A DNA stretch of 64,000 nucleotides. Source: Rhizobium sp. CF080 (lineage in GTDB: Bacteria > Pseudomonadota > Alphaproteobacteria > Rhizobiales > Rhizobiaceae). Below, piece by piece: positions 36,591 through 45,180 of this stretch; within the stretch, counting starts at the first letter, position 1; the number at the start of each line of letters is the position of its first letter. The stretch lies in the NCBI RefSeq assembly GCF_000282095.2, contig NZ_AKKC02000003.1, positions 62,001 to 126,000 on the forward strand, in the 5' to 3' direction. The position numbers were made by a program, and so were the translations under genes. The notes under the pieces were generated by a model, which was not told the DNA's origin, did no database searches, and saw only the letters and a list, made by a program, of their open reading frames with translations.

Positions 36591-36911
36591 ATGACCAATG
36601 CTGTTCCGCAGGCCATCCAGCGCTTCATCGACGCAACCAATTCAGGCGACAGGGCGGCGTTGCTCGCCGCCTTCACCGAGACCGGCTCGCTCACCGACTG
36701 GGGCCGGCATTTCAACGGAAGGGCCGAGATCGCCCGCTGGGACGAGACCGACAATATCGGCGTGCAGTCGCATCTGACGATCCTGCGCGTCGAGGAGGCC
36801 GGCGGCACATGGCGTGCCCGGATCTCGGTTCGCGGCAACGGGTACAACGGCGAAGGCAACATGGCCTTCACGCTCGATGACGACCGGATATCCCGGCTGG
36901 TGATCAGCTGA
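36591..36911 (+). CDS. NTF2-like (SnoaL-type) small protein
   Basis: 106 residues with the cone-shaped NTF2/SnoaL pattern: AIQRFIDATNSGDRAALLAAFTETGSLTDWGRHFNGRAEIARW. It may be a small isomerase, hydrolase or binding protein; no catalytic assignment is possible. It is 24 nt after the DUF2798-like gene with a GAAGGAGAA ribosome-binding site. Confidence 0.8.
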   Translation: MTNAVPQAIQRFIDATNSGDRAALLAAFTETGSLTDWGRHFNGRAEIARWDETDNIGVQSHLTILRVEEAGGTWRARISVRGNGYNGEGNMAFTLDDDRISRLVIS

Positions 36912-36923
36912 CCGCCTTTTCCC

Positions 36924-37742
36924 TCACCGCTCCGTCCGCCTGCGCAACCGGCTCTCGACACCGCGCAGGGCCAGCGACAGGCCGATCGTCAGCAGTAGAT
37001 AGATATAGGTGACGATCGAATAGGTCTCGAAGAAGCGAAAGGAGCCTGCGGCATAGACCTTGGCCATCTGGGTGATGTCGGCGACGCCGAGTACCGAGAC
37101 CAGCGACGAATCCTTCACCATCGAGACGAAGTCGTTGGACAGCGGCGGCAGGATGACCCGCATCGCCTGCGGGAAGACGATCAGCCGGAAACGCTGCCAG
37201 CGACTGAGGCCCAGCGCCTTCGCCGCCTCGATCTGGCCGATGTCGACGGCCTGGAACCCGGCGCGAAAGATCTCGGCGATGAAGGCCGCATAACCGATCG
37301 TCAGGGCGATGATCGCCCGCCACAGGAGCGAGACGTCGCGTACCAGAAGCGCCTGGCTCCAGCCGCTTTCGATCAGCGGCGCCAGCATCCAATTGTAGAA
37401 GGTCACGAAGGCCGGCGCGCCGACGAAAGCGATATAGAAGAGCAGCACGAGGATCGGGATGCCGCGGATCAACTCGATATAGAAACGCGCCGCCTGCCGG
37501 AGCATCACACTGCCGGACAGACCCGCAAGCGCGATGCCGAGCCCGAGCAACGTTGCCAGGAGGAAGGCGGTGAGCGTCACGCCGATGGTGATGCCGATGC
37601 CCTTGGCGACGACATTGAAGACCTGGGAATAGAGGCCGTTGAGGGCGATGACCGCCGCGAGGCCGAAACAAAGGATCCCGAAGGCGACCAGCCACCAGGG
37701 AAAGTCCTGCGGCTGCGATGTCCTGCGGCGCTGAGGCGCCAT
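36924..37742 (-). CDS. Polar amino acid ABC transporter permease
   Basis: 272 residues of the HisM/GlnP family, about five membrane helices. The inner-membrane coupling motif is visible (EAAKALGLSRWQRFRLIVFPQAMRVILPPL). It starts 4 nt after the stop of the substrate-binding protein gene, so the two are translationally coupled. No ATPase gene is adjacent, which is unusual; the ATPase must be encoded elsewhere. Confidence 0.92.
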   Translation of the reverse strand: MAPQRRRTSQPQDFPWWLVAFGILCFGLAAVIALNGLYSQVFNVVAKGIGITIGVTLTAFLLATLLGLGIALAGLSGSVMLRQAARFYIELIRGIPILVLLFYIAFVGAPAFVTFYNWMLAPLIESGWSQALLVRDVSLLWRAIIALTIGYAAFIAEIFRAGFQAVDIGQIEAAKALGLSRWQRFRLIVFPQAMRVILPPLSNDFVSMVKDSSLVSVLGVADITQMAKVYAAGSFRFFETYSIVTYIYLLLTIGLSLALRGVESRLRRRTER

Positions 37743-37746
37743 GCCT

Positions 37747-38544
37747 TTACTGGCCCATCTTGTAGTCGAGGAACCACTTCTTGTTCAGCTTGTCGAGCGT
37801 GCCGTCGGCCTTCAGTGCCGCGATCGCCGCATTGACCGGGGCGACGAGATCGGAGCCCTTCTTGAAGATGAAGCCGAAATCCTCGGTGCCAAGAGGTTCA
37901 CCGATCAGCTTCAGGGAGCCGCCGGAGGCTTTCACATAGCCGTCGCCGGCGGTGCTGTCCGTCAAGACCAGATCAACGTCTCCCGCTTTCAGCGCCTGCA
38001 CGGTCGCACCAAAAGTCTCGAACAGTTTGATCCGCGGGTTCTGCTCGTTGCCGTCTAGGATCTCGTAGACCGCCGTGTAGAACGGGCTCGTCCCCGGTTG
38101 CGCGCCGATCAGCCCGGTCGTCAGGGCGCCAAAACTCCTGGCGTCGGCAAAGCGCTTCTCGTCGCCACGCACCAGCATCAGCTGCTGCGAGCGCATGTAG
38201 GGATCGGAGAAGTCGACCTTCTCCTTGCGGTCGTTCTTGATGGTGATGCCGGTCATGCCGATGTCGTACTGGCCATCGGAAACCGCCTGGATCATCGCGT
38301 CCCAGCTGGTGTTCTGGTATTCGAGCTTGAAATTCAGCCGCCCGGCGATCTCGTTCATCGCGTCATATTCCCAGCCGACCGCCTTGCCACTCTTCGGATC
38401 GACGAATTGCAGCGGCGGATAGGCGTTTTCCGTCACCACCACGACGGTCCTTCCGTTGAGATTGGGAAGCTCGGCGGCAAACGCCGCCATCGGCGAGAGG
38501 AGAAGCGCGGCAAGGCCGGCGAGGACGGTGCGGCGGGCTGGCAT
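37747..38544 (-). CDS. Polar amino acid ABC transporter substrate-binding protein
   Basis: 265 residues, periplasmic. Signal peptide MPARRTVLAGLAALLLSPMAAFA; SBP family 3 signatures are TENAYPPLQFVDPKSGKAVGWEYDAMNEIAGRL (N-lobe, read in two parts) and GMTGITIKNDRKEKVDFSDPYM. Ligand is probably a polar amino acid. ATG 38544 has GAGGAG 7 nt upstream; the longer reading is not supported. Confidence 0.92.
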   Translation of the reverse strand: MPARRTVLAGLAALLLSPMAAFAAELPNLNGRTVVVVTENAYPPLQFVDPKSGKAVGWEYDAMNEIAGRLNFKLEYQNTSWDAMIQAVSDGQYDIGMTGITIKNDRKEKVDFSDPYMRSQQLMLVRGDEKRFADARSFGALTTGLIGAQPGTSPFYTAVYEILDGNEQNPRIKLFETFGATVQALKAGDVDLVLTDSTAGDGYVKASGGSLKLIGEPLGTEDFGFIFKKGSDLVAPVNAAIAALKADGTLDKLNKKWFLDYKMGQ

Positions 38545-38638
38545 CGGGAAACTCCTCAAGCAAACGGTCGGTCGGAAAATTCTCACATGTCCAAAGCGGA
38601 TGGCAAGGCGCATCGTTGCCCGCCGACAGTCTGAAACG

Positions 38639-38666
38639 AAAAAAGGCGGCCCGAGGACCGCCTTTT
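38639..38666 (-). terminator. Intrinsic terminator of rplS
   Basis: Leftward stem AAAAGGCGG / CCGCCTTTT with an 8-base loop and a run of T residues (AAAAAA on the plus strand at 38639-38644). Confidence 0.88.
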
Positions 38667-38686
38667 CCGTAATCGATGTCCGAAGC

Positions 38687-39217
38687 TTATTCGGCAGAAG
38701 CTTCAGCAGCCTTGGCGGCTTCTGCGGCTTCAGCAGCTTCTGCTGCGGCCTTTGCTTCGGCAGCGAGAGCCTGTGCTGCTGCAACCTTCTCGGCTTCGAT
38801 CCGTGCCTTTTCGTCGGCAACGGCCTGACGCTCGGCGTCGTTCAGCTTGCGGGCGCGAACGCCGGTGTCTTCAACGATACGAGCCGACTTGCCGCGACGA
38901 TCGCGCAGGTAGTAGAGCTTGGCGCGACGGACCTTGCCGCGGCGAACGACTTCGACGCTTTCGACCATCGGCGAATAGACCGGGAATACGCGCTCGACGC
39001 CTTCGCCGTAGGAGATCTTGCGAACAGTGAAGCTCTCGTTGATGCCACCGCCGGAGCGGCCGATGCAGACGCCTTCATAGGCCTGCACGCGGGTGCGGTT
39101 GCCTTCGGTAACCTTCACGTTGACGCGGAGCGTGTCGCCGGCGGAAAATTCCGGAAGCGTGCGCTTGGCTGCAATCTTGGCGGCCTGTTCGGCTTCCAAT
39201 TCCTGGATGATATTCAT
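38687..39217 (-). CDS. rplS: 50S ribosomal protein L19
   Basis: 176 residues. The L19 core (about 1-120) is normal: [46 protein letters not shown] spans its most conserved part (two runs). A C-terminal Ala/Glu-rich helical tail of about 45 residues is added, as in other Rhizobiales. It is separated from trmD by an oppositely oriented TauE/SafE gene. Confidence 0.96.
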   Translation of the reverse strand: MNIIQELEAEQAAKIAAKRTLPEFSAGDTLRVNVKVTEGNRTRVQAYEGVCIGRSGGGINESFTVRKISYGEGVERVFPVYSPMVESVEVVRRGKVRRAKLYYLRDRRGKSARIVEDTGVRARKLNDAERQAVADEKARIEAEKVAAAQALAAEAKAAAEAAEAAEAAKAAEASAE

Positions 39218-39481
39218 CGTCTCAAACCTTTGGTTCTTCTGAAACAGCCAGAGCGCTCGAGTATATCCCTTTGGTCAAAGCCTCGGGGATTTGCCTTTTC
39301 GGCAGAGCGAATTCACCATTCTTTGTTGCTGGTCGACGGGATATTTCCCATTTCCGGGTGCGCCAATACACGAAAGACAGGGGTTTGTCATCCCGTTGAT
39401 TGCGATTTTGTGACGAAAAAGCCCGCTATTGCTGCCTTTCGCTCAAGCCGCTATCTGAAGGCCAAGGATGAGGAAACACCA

Positions 39482-40228
39482 ATGACAATCACAATGATAG
39501 CCCTGCTCGCCGTGGCGGGCTTCCTGTCCGGTGCGGTCAACGCGATCGCCGGCGGCGGGACCTTTCTGACCTTCGGGGCGATGACGCTTGCCGGCGTTCC
39601 GCCGATCCTGGCCAATGCCACGTCCTCGATCGTGCAGTTCCCGGGCTATGTTACTTCGACGATCGCCTATTGGGACGAGATTTCCAGCCGCTGGCGCAGC
39701 GCGCTGGTGCTGGCGCTGGTTTCGGTCGTCGGCGCTTTCGCCGGCGCCTTTCTGCTGCTGTCGCTCGACAATCCGTCCTTTCGCGCCCTCGTGCCCTGGC
39801 TGCTGGCAGCCGCGACGGCGGTGTTTGCCGCGGGACCGTGGCTGAAACCGAAGGTGTCTGCGGAGCGGTCGGCCAATTCTCCCGGCTCCGTCATCGCCCA
39901 GTTCCTGACGGCGATCTATGGCGGGTTCTTCGGCGCCGGCATGGGGATCATGATGCTCGCCGTCCTCGGGTTGACGACCGGCGGCAGCTACCACCATCTC
40001 AACGCGCTGAAGAACATGCTGGCGATCCTGATCGCGGCCGTTGCCATCATCGTCTTCGTCGGCGGCGGCGTCATCGCCTGGCCGGAGGCGATCGTGATGA
40101 TCCCGGCCGGCGCGCTCGGCGGTTATGCCGGCGTGTGGATGGCGCGGCGGGTGCCGCAGGCGGTGCTGCGCTGGTGCGTGGTGGCCGTCGGGTTCGCTCT
40201 GACGATCTATTATTTCGTGACGGGGTGA
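39482..40228 (+). CDS. TauE/SafE (sulfite exporter) family membrane protein
   Basis: 248 residues, about eight membrane helices in two repeats with the family motifs GFLSGAVNAIAGGGTFLTFGAM and GGFFGAGMGIMMLA. Members export sulfite or organic sulfonates, or are uncharacterised; substrate unknown. ATG 39482 has GATGAGGAAA upstream. It lies between trmD and rplS on the other strand. Confidence 0.88.
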   Translation: MTITMIALLAVAGFLSGAVNAIAGGGTFLTFGAMTLAGVPPILANATSSIVQFPGYVTSTIAYWDEISSRWRSALVLALVSVVGAFAGAFLLLSLDNPSFRALVPWLLAAATAVFAAGPWLKPKVSAERSANSPGSVIAQFLTAIYGGFFGAGMGIMMLAVLGLTTGGSYHHLNALKNMLAILIAAVAIIVFVGGGVIAWPEAIVMIPAGALGGYAGVWMARRVPQAVLRWCVVAVGFALTIYYFVTG

Positions 40229-40261
40229 GTGGCGACTATTTTGCGACCGGCTGAGTGGCGC

Positions 40262-40391
40262 CCCCCTCACCCGGCCTCCGCTTCGCTCGGCCACCCTCTC
40301 CCCGAGGGGAGAGGAGGTATGGAGGCGTCGCGGCATACCCTTCTTCTCCCCAGCGGGGAGAAGGTGGCCCGAAGGGTCGGATGAGGGGGTT
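40262..40391. repeat. Imperfect inverted pair of dispersed repeats, family C
   Basis: Left arm begins CCCCCTCACCCGGCC and includes the hairpin CTCTCCCCGAGGGGAGAG; right arm is an imperfect inverse with TTCTCCCCAGCGGGGAGAA and ends GATGAGGGGG. It lies between the convergent TauE and trmD genes and overlaps the last bases of trmD's stop codon. Confidence 0.75.
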
Positions 40392-41079
40392 ACTTCGCCT
40401 TGTTCGGCAGCAAATCCGGTCGGCGCTCCGCGGTCAGTTTCCGCGCCTCTTCCAACCGCCATTTCTCGATCGCCGCATGGTTGCCGGAGGTCAGAACGGC
40501 GGGGATTTCCAGACCTTCGAACACTTGCGGCCTGGTATATTGCGGATGTTCGAGCAGCCCGTTCTCGAAACTTTCATGGGTGCCGGACAGCGCATTGCCC
40601 ATCACGCCCGGCAGGATGCGCACCACCGCGTCGAGCAGGGTCAGCGCCGCCGGCTCGCCGCCGGACAGAACATAGTCGCCGATCGACACCTCTTCGAGAT
40701 TGCGGGCATCGATCACCCGCTGGTCGACACCCTCGAACCGGCCGCAGACAATCACCACGCCGTCGCCGGCCGCCAGCTCGCGCACCTTCTCCTGGGTCAG
40801 CGGCTTTCCGCGCGGGCTCATCAGCAGACGAGGGCGGTTGTCGCCTTCGGAGACTTTGTCGATCGCCTTGGCGAGAATATCCGGCTTCAGCACCATTCCG
40901 GCGCCTCCGCCGGCCGGCGTGTCGTCGACCGTGCGATGCCTGTCCTGCGCAAAATCGCGGATCTGTACCGTGTCGAGCGACCATTGTCCGCGCTCCAGCG
41001 CCTTGCCGGCGAGCGAAACGGCCAGGTGGCCCGGAAACATCTCCGGGTAGAGCGTCAGGATGGTGGCGCGAAAGGTCAT
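40390..41079 (-). CDS. trmD: tRNA (guanine-37-N1)-methyltransferase
   Basis: Makes m1G37 in tRNAs to prevent frameshifting. 229 residues, SPOUT knot: [52 protein letters not shown] and the C-terminal helical tRNA-binding region [15 protein letters not shown]. It lies 5 nt downstream of rimM. Confidence 0.97.
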   Translation of the reverse strand: MTFRATILTLYPEMFPGHLAVSLAGKALERGQWSLDTVQIRDFAQDRHRTVDDTPAGGGAGMVLKPDILAKAIDKVSEGDNRPRLLMSPRGKPLTQEKVRELAAGDGVVIVCGRFEGVDQRVIDARNLEEVSIGDYVLSGGEPAALTLLDAVVRILPGVMGNALSGTHESFENGLLEHPQYTRPQVFEGLEIPAVLTSGNHAAIEKWRLEEARKLTAERRPDLLPNKAK

Positions 41080-41084
41080 CGCGC

Positions 41085-41651
41085 CTACTTGCCCTTTTTT
41101 GGGAAACCCGGTGCCGGACCGTCGTCTTCCGGGTTCTCGGCAAGGCCGGCCGCCTGCGGGTCGATCAGGATCTTCCCTCCTTCGAGGTCGATTTCCAGTA
41201 CCGCAGCTTCGGAGAAGGGGATGAGGGTAGGGCGGCGGCCGGGACCTTTCAGCTCCAGCAGATCGCCGGCGCCGAAATCGTAGACCGCGCTCACCGTGCC
41301 GTAGCTCTTGCCTTCTTCGTCGACCGCTTCGAGGCCTTCGAGATCGGCGTAATAGAACTCATCTTCCTCGAGCTCGTCGTCGGGCAGGTTGTCGCGCTCG
41401 ATGAACAGTTCGAGCCCGGCCAGCGCCTCGGCCGCATTGCGGTCGTTGATGCCGCGGAAACGGACGATCGCGACGTTCTTGGCCTCGCGGATTTCGAGAA
41501 TCTCGAAAACCCGGCCGTCTTCGCTGTGCAGGTTGCCGTAATCGCCGAGCGCGGTCGCATCGGCCGTATACGTGCGCACCCGTACCTCGCCCCGGAGACC
41601 CTGGGCGGCGCCGATGGTCGCCATCAGAATGGGATTTTCGAGCTTGGTCAT
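41085..41651 (-). CDS. rimM: Ribosome maturation factor RimM
   Basis: 188 residues. RimM N-domain ([22 protein letters not shown]) and PRC-barrel C-domain ([37 protein letters not shown], two runs). Binds S19 during 30S head assembly. Several in-frame ATGs exist; 41651 begins the conserved sequence, 41663 is possible. An acidic insert is present ([11 protein letters not shown]). Confidence 0.94.
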   Translation of the reverse strand: MTKLENPILMATIGAAQGLRGEVRVRTYTADATALGDYGNLHSEDGRVFEILEIREAKNVAIVRFRGINDRNAAEALAGLELFIERDNLPDDELEEDEFYYADLEGLEAVDEEGKSYGTVSAVYDFGAGDLLELKGPGRRPTLIPFSEAAVLEIDLEGGKILIDPQAAGLAENPEDDGPAPGFPKKGK

Positions 41652-41710
41652 GAGGGTCGTCATCTCGGTTGTCGTGCGCTCATTTAAGCTTTGCACGATC
41701 AAAAGCAAAC

Positions 41711-41744
41711 AGCAAAACGGGCAGCGCGTTGCCGCGCCGCCCGT
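41711..41744 (-). terminator. Hairpin terminator between rpsP and rimM
   Basis: Leftward stem ACGGGC-x-GCGCG / CGCGC-x-GCCCGT with loop GCAA, then TTTTGCTGTTT. It may attenuate rimM-trmD transcription relative to rpsP. Confidence 0.75.
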
Positions 41745-41770
41745 CGTTTGGGAAAGGCTGGTCGCGAAGC

Positions 41771-42136
41771 TTATGCTTCGGCGGCGGCAGCAGCTGCTTC
41801 TTCAGCCTTCTGGGCGCGTTCCTTGGCGCGTTCCTGGGCCTTCTTGCCCGGCTGACCCTTGCCCGGGTTGTTCTTGGCTTCGCGCTGGGCAATGCCGGCT
41901 TCAGCGAGGAAGCGCAGAACGCGGTCGGTCGGCTGGGCGCCGTTGTCGATCCAATGCTGGATGCGCTCGGCGTTCAGTTCAACGCGCTTGGCATCGTCCT
42001 TGGCGAGCATCGGGTTCCAGGAACCGAGCTTTTCGAGGAAGCGGCCGTCGCGGGGCGAACGGGCGTCGGCAACGACGACGGTGTAGTACGGACGCTTCTT
42101 GGAGCCGCCGCGGGCGAGACGAATTTTCAGGGCCAT
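41771..42136 (-). CDS. rpsP: 30S ribosomal protein S16
   Basis: 121 residues. [42 protein letters not shown] (two runs) is the canonical S16 core; the C-terminal 40 residues are a Lys/Ala/Glu-rich extension typical of Rhizobiales. ATG 42136 has TAGGAG 8 nt upstream. Confidence 0.97.
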   Translation of the reverse strand: MALKIRLARGGSKKRPYYTVVVADARSPRDGRFLEKLGSWNPMLAKDDAKRVELNAERIQHWIDNGAQPTDRVLRFLAEAGIAQREAKNNPGKGQPGKKAQERAKERAQKAEEAAAAAAEA

Positions 42137-42220
42137 TTCAATTACTCCTAGGTTTTTTCTGGCTGCCGTCAGGCGGGCCGGGGTTCTTCTTGAGGCCGCC
42201 ATCAGGCGGGCTGGTTCAGG

Positions 42221-42529
42221 CTATTTCATGCCGACGTGTTCGGCGGCGATGGCTTCATGGTGCCGGATGACTTCCTTGATGACGAAGTTCAGGAACTTCT
42301 CGGCGAAATCCGGGTCCAGATGCGCTTCCTTCGCCAGGCGGCGAAGACGCTCGATCTGGAATTCTTCGCGCGCCGGGTCGGCCGGCGGCAAATCGTACTG
42401 GGCTTTCAGGACGCCCACTTCCTTGGTGCAGCGGAAACGTTCCGCCAGCATATGCACGAGCGCCGCGTCGATGTTGTCGATCGATTGGCGGTAGCTTGCA
42501 AGTTTCGCTTTGACCTCTGGGTCAACCAT
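42221..42529 (-). CDS. Chorismate mutase (AroQ class)
   Basis: 102 residues, all-helical AroQ fold. It converts chorismate to prephenate on the way to Phe and Tyr. Conserved residues lie in YRQSIDNIDAALVHMLAERFRCTKEVGVLKAQ (two runs) and in FLNFVIKEVIRHHEAI. It is cytoplasmic by the absence of a signal peptide, and lies between ffh and rpsP on the same strand. Confidence 0.92.
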   Translation of the reverse strand: MVDPEVKAKLASYRQSIDNIDAALVHMLAERFRCTKEVGVLKAQYDLPPADPAREEFQIERLRRLAKEAHLDPDFAEKFLNFVIKEVIRHHEAIAAEHVGMK

Positions 42530-42543
42530 CGGCGTGTCCTCCC

Positions 42544-44139
42544 TTACTTCTTCTTGGGCAGGCCCGGAAGGCCGGGGAAACCGCCGCCGAGGCCGGGCAG
42601 CTTGGCCCCGCCGAGACCCGGCATGCCACCGCCCGGAAGGCCTCCCCCTGGAAGACCGGGCATCGAGCCCGGCTTGATGCCCGCGGCCTCGGCCTGCTTC
42701 TGCAGCGCTTCGAGCTGTTTCGGATCGAGCTTGGAGAGGTCGGGCATGCCGCCCATTCCACCCATTCCGCCGCCCATGCCACCAAGACCCATCTTCGAGG
42801 CAAGGCCGCCCATCATCTGCTTCATCATCCCGCCCTTGCCCTTGCCGCCCATCATTTTCATCATGTCGGCCATCTGGCGGTGCATTTTCAGAAGCTTGTT
42901 GATTTCGGCGGCATCCGTGCCCGAGCCGGCGGCGATGCGCTTCTTGCGGCTGTGCTTCAGCATGTCCGGGTTGGCACGCTCGGCCCTGGTCATCGACTGG
43001 ATGATGGCGATATGGCGGGCGAATGTCTTGTCGCTCATGCCGGCAGCCGAGAGCTTGTCCTTCATGCCGCTCATGCCGGGCATCAGACCCATGATGCCGC
43101 CCATTCCGCCGAGCGACTGCATCTGCTTCAGCTGTTCGGCTAGGTCGTTCAGGTCGAACTTGCCCTTGGCCATCTTCTCGGCCATGGCGCGCGCCTTGTC
43201 GGCGTCGATATTTTCCGCAGCCTTCTCGACCAGCGAGACGATGTCGCCCATGCCGAGAATGCGGTCGGCGATGCGGCGGGGATGGAATTCCTCCATCTCC
43301 GTCATCTTTTCGCCGGTACCGATCAGCTTGATCGGCTTGCCGGTGACGGCGCGCATCGAAAGGGCGGCACCGCCGCGTCCGTCGCCGTCCATGCGGGTCA
43401 GCACGAGGCCGGTAATGCCGACGCGCTCGTCGAAATTGCGGGCGAGGTTGACGGCGTCCTGGCCGGTGAGCGAGTCGGCGACCAGCAGGATTTCATGCGG
43501 GTTGGAGCGGCGCTTGATCTCCGCCATCTCCGCCATCAGCGGCTCGTCGATATGGGTGCGGCCGGCTGTGTCGAGGATGACGACGTCATGGCCGCCGAGC
43601 TTGGCGGCCTGCACGGCGCGTGCGGCGATCTCGGTCGGCGACTGGCCGGCAATGATTGGCAGCGTGTCGACGCCGGTCTGGACGCCGAGCTGACGAAGCT
43701 GTTCCTGGGCGGCCGGGCGGCGCGTATCGAGCGATGCCATCAGCACCTTCTTGCGCTCGCGTTCGGTCAGCCGCTTGGCGATCTTGCCCGTCGTTGTCGT
43801 TTTGCCGGAGCCTTGGAGGCCGACCATCATGATCACGACCGGGGCAACCGCATGCAGGTCGATGCCAACCCCTTCGGAGCCGAGCATTTCGATCAGCTCG
43901 TCATGGACGATCTTGACGACCATCTGGCCGGGCTTGATCGACTTCAGGACTTCGGCGCCGACGGCCTTTTCACGCACCTTGTCGGTAAAGGAGCGCACGA
44001 CTTCCAGCGCCACGTCCGCTTCGAGCAGCGCACGGCGAACCTCGCGCAGAGCGGCGGACACATCCGCTTCGCTCAATGCGCCACGGCCGGTCAGTCCACT
44101 CAAGATGGAGCCAAGACGGTCCTGGAGGCTTTCGAACAT
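42544..44139 (-). CDS. ffh: Signal recognition particle protein Ffh
   Basis: 531 residues. N domain (1-85), GTPase G domain with VGLQGSGKTTTTGKIAKRL (G1), DTRRPAAQEQL, DTAGRTHID, TRMDGDGRGG, and a Met-rich M domain that binds SRP RNA and signal peptides (GKFDLNDLAEQLKQM, SGTDAAEINKLLKMHRQMADMMKMM in two runs). The C-terminus is an unusually long Gly/Met/Pro-rich tail. ATG 44139 has GGAAG upstream. Partner of FtsY at 53965. Confidence 0.97.
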   Translation of the reverse strand: MFESLQDRLGSILSGLTGRGALSEADVSAALREVRRALLEADVALEVVRSFTDKVREKAVGAEVLKSIKPGQMVVKIVHDELIEMLGSEGVGIDLHAVAPVVIMMVGLQGSGKTTTTGKIAKRLTERERKKVLMASLDTRRPAAQEQLRQLGVQTGVDTLPIIAGQSPTEIAARAVQAAKLGGHDVVILDTAGRTHIDEPLMAEMAEIKRRSNPHEILLVADSLTGQDAVNLARNFDERVGITGLVLTRMDGDGRGGAALSMRAVTGKPIKLIGTGEKMTEMEEFHPRRIADRILGMGDIVSLVEKAAENIDADKARAMAEKMAKGKFDLNDLAEQLKQMQSLGGMGGIMGLMPGMSGMKDKLSAAGMSDKTFARHIAIIQSMTRAERANPDMLKHSRKKRIAAGSGTDAAEINKLLKMHRQMADMMKMMGGKGKGGMMKQMMGGLASKMGLGGMGGGMGGMGGMPDLSKLDPKQLEALQKQAEAAGIKPGSMPGLPGGGLPGGGMPGLGGAKLPGLGGGFPGLPGLPKKK

Positions 44140-44373
44140 CGTTTCTTCCTTCTCGCGTTTCGGGATCACCGAAACGTCGGGTTCTTGTCTGCGGAAAACA
44201 AGAGACAAAGCCAAAAAGCACCCGAGGGCGCAACGCGCTGTCGGGTGTTGACCTCCGGGCTCACTATGTCGGCCCCGGTCGGCGGCTCCAAGTCGTAACT
44301 TGTCAGCAGATGGGCGGGCTTAAACAGGAAACAGGCGGGAAAGTCAAGGCTGGCAAGTCCACTGTGCTGCGCG

Positions 44374-44410
44374 CTTGCGGGGATATTCATTTCGGCTATA
44401 TTGAATATTC
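44374..44410 (+). promoter_or_regulatory. Promoter with flanking inverted repeat, upstream of the VapBC-like pair
   Basis: CTTGCG (44374-44379) and CTATAT (44396-44401) are spaced by 16 bp and fit the rhizobial sigma-70 consensus. An inverted repeat, ATATTCA (44383-44389) and TGAATAT (44402-44408), brackets the -10 box. This is where an autoregulatory VapB-VapC complex would be expected to bind. Confidence 0.6.
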
Positions 44411-44438
44411 CTGCAGCGCTCCATGGGAGTGGATAGCC

Positions 44439-44681
44439 GTGTCTCTCTATATCCGTGACGACAAGGTCGATGAACTGGCAAACGAGGTCATGCGCCGGCT
44501 TGGCACGAAAACCAAGACGGAAGCCGTGCGCGTGGCGCTGGAGAACGAGCTGAAACGGGCCGGCGAGGAGCTGTCGCTGGAGGAGCGTGTCAGGCGGTTG
44601 CAAGATCGTATTGCGGCGCTCGGACCAAAAGATCCGAACTTCGATGAAAAGGCCTTCATGGACGAGATGTGGGAAATCTGA
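44439..44681 (+). CDS. VapB-type antitoxin (Rv0623/PSK family)
   Basis: 80 residues from a GTG start that follows GGGAG by about 8 nt. MSLYIRDDKVDELANEVMRRLGTKTKTEAVRVALENEL (two runs) is the ribbon-helix-helix type DNA-binding part of Rv0623-like antitoxins; the acidic C-terminus (DPNFDEKAFMDEMWEI) would wrap the toxin. Its stop overlaps the toxin start codon by one base. Confidence 0.88.
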   Translation: MSLYIRDDKVDELANEVMRRLGTKTKTEAVRVALENELKRAGEELSLEERVRRLQDRIAALGPKDPNFDEKAFMDEMWEI

Positions 44682-45118
44682 TGTTCCTCGATGCGTCCGC
44701 GATCGTCGCGATTTTAGGCGGAGAATCGGTAGGGGCGTCCTTGCTTGGCAAAATCAAAGGTGCTGAAGTCCCGGTTTATTATTCCTCGATGGTGGTGTTT
44801 GAGGCGGTCATCGCTTTGGCCCGTCAGAGAAAGGTCGCCGCCTATGGCGAGCATGCACCGACGCCGAAATATCTGATCGAAGAGGTGCAGGCGGTTGTCG
44901 CTGATTTCTTCCAACAGATTGGTGCTGTCGAAGTCGCGCTTCCATCTGGGCTTCATGACTCGGCACTGGCTGCTGCAAAAATTTATGGCCGCTTTGTCGG
45001 CCATCCCGCAAAATTGAACTTTGGCGATTGCTTCTCTTATGCCGCCGCAAGAACGCTTCGGTCACCGCTCCTCTTCGTGGGCAACGATTTCTCCAAAACG
45101 GACATAGAGGTCGCATGA
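44681..45118 (+). CDS. VapC-type PIN-domain toxin (ribonuclease)
   Basis: 145 residues. PIN-domain acidic residues are visible: Asp4 in MFLDASAIVA, Glu41 in VVFEAVIAL, and the C-terminal pair in NFGDCFSYAAA and GNDFSKTDIE. VapC toxins cleave specific RNAs, often initiator tRNA or the sarcin-ricin loop; the target here is unknown. Overlaps the antitoxin gene by one base. Confidence 0.9.
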   Translation: MFLDASAIVAILGGESVGASLLGKIKGAEVPVYYSSMVVFEAVIALARQRKVAAYGEHAPTPKYLIEEVQAVVADFFQQIGAVEVALPSGLHDSALAAAKIYGRFVGHPAKLNFGDCFSYAAARTLRSPLLFVGNDFSKTDIEVA

Positions 45119-45180
45119 TCGTGTCCGCCGGGTCTCGATTTGAGTTTTCAGATGCAGCCTGACGCTGTTAGATAGCCATC

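Noticed and set aside
44215..44438. SRP (4.5S) RNA gene next to ffh
   Set aside because: The hairpin CACCCG..CGGGTG at about 44227-44257 lacks the conserved SRP RNA tip sequence.
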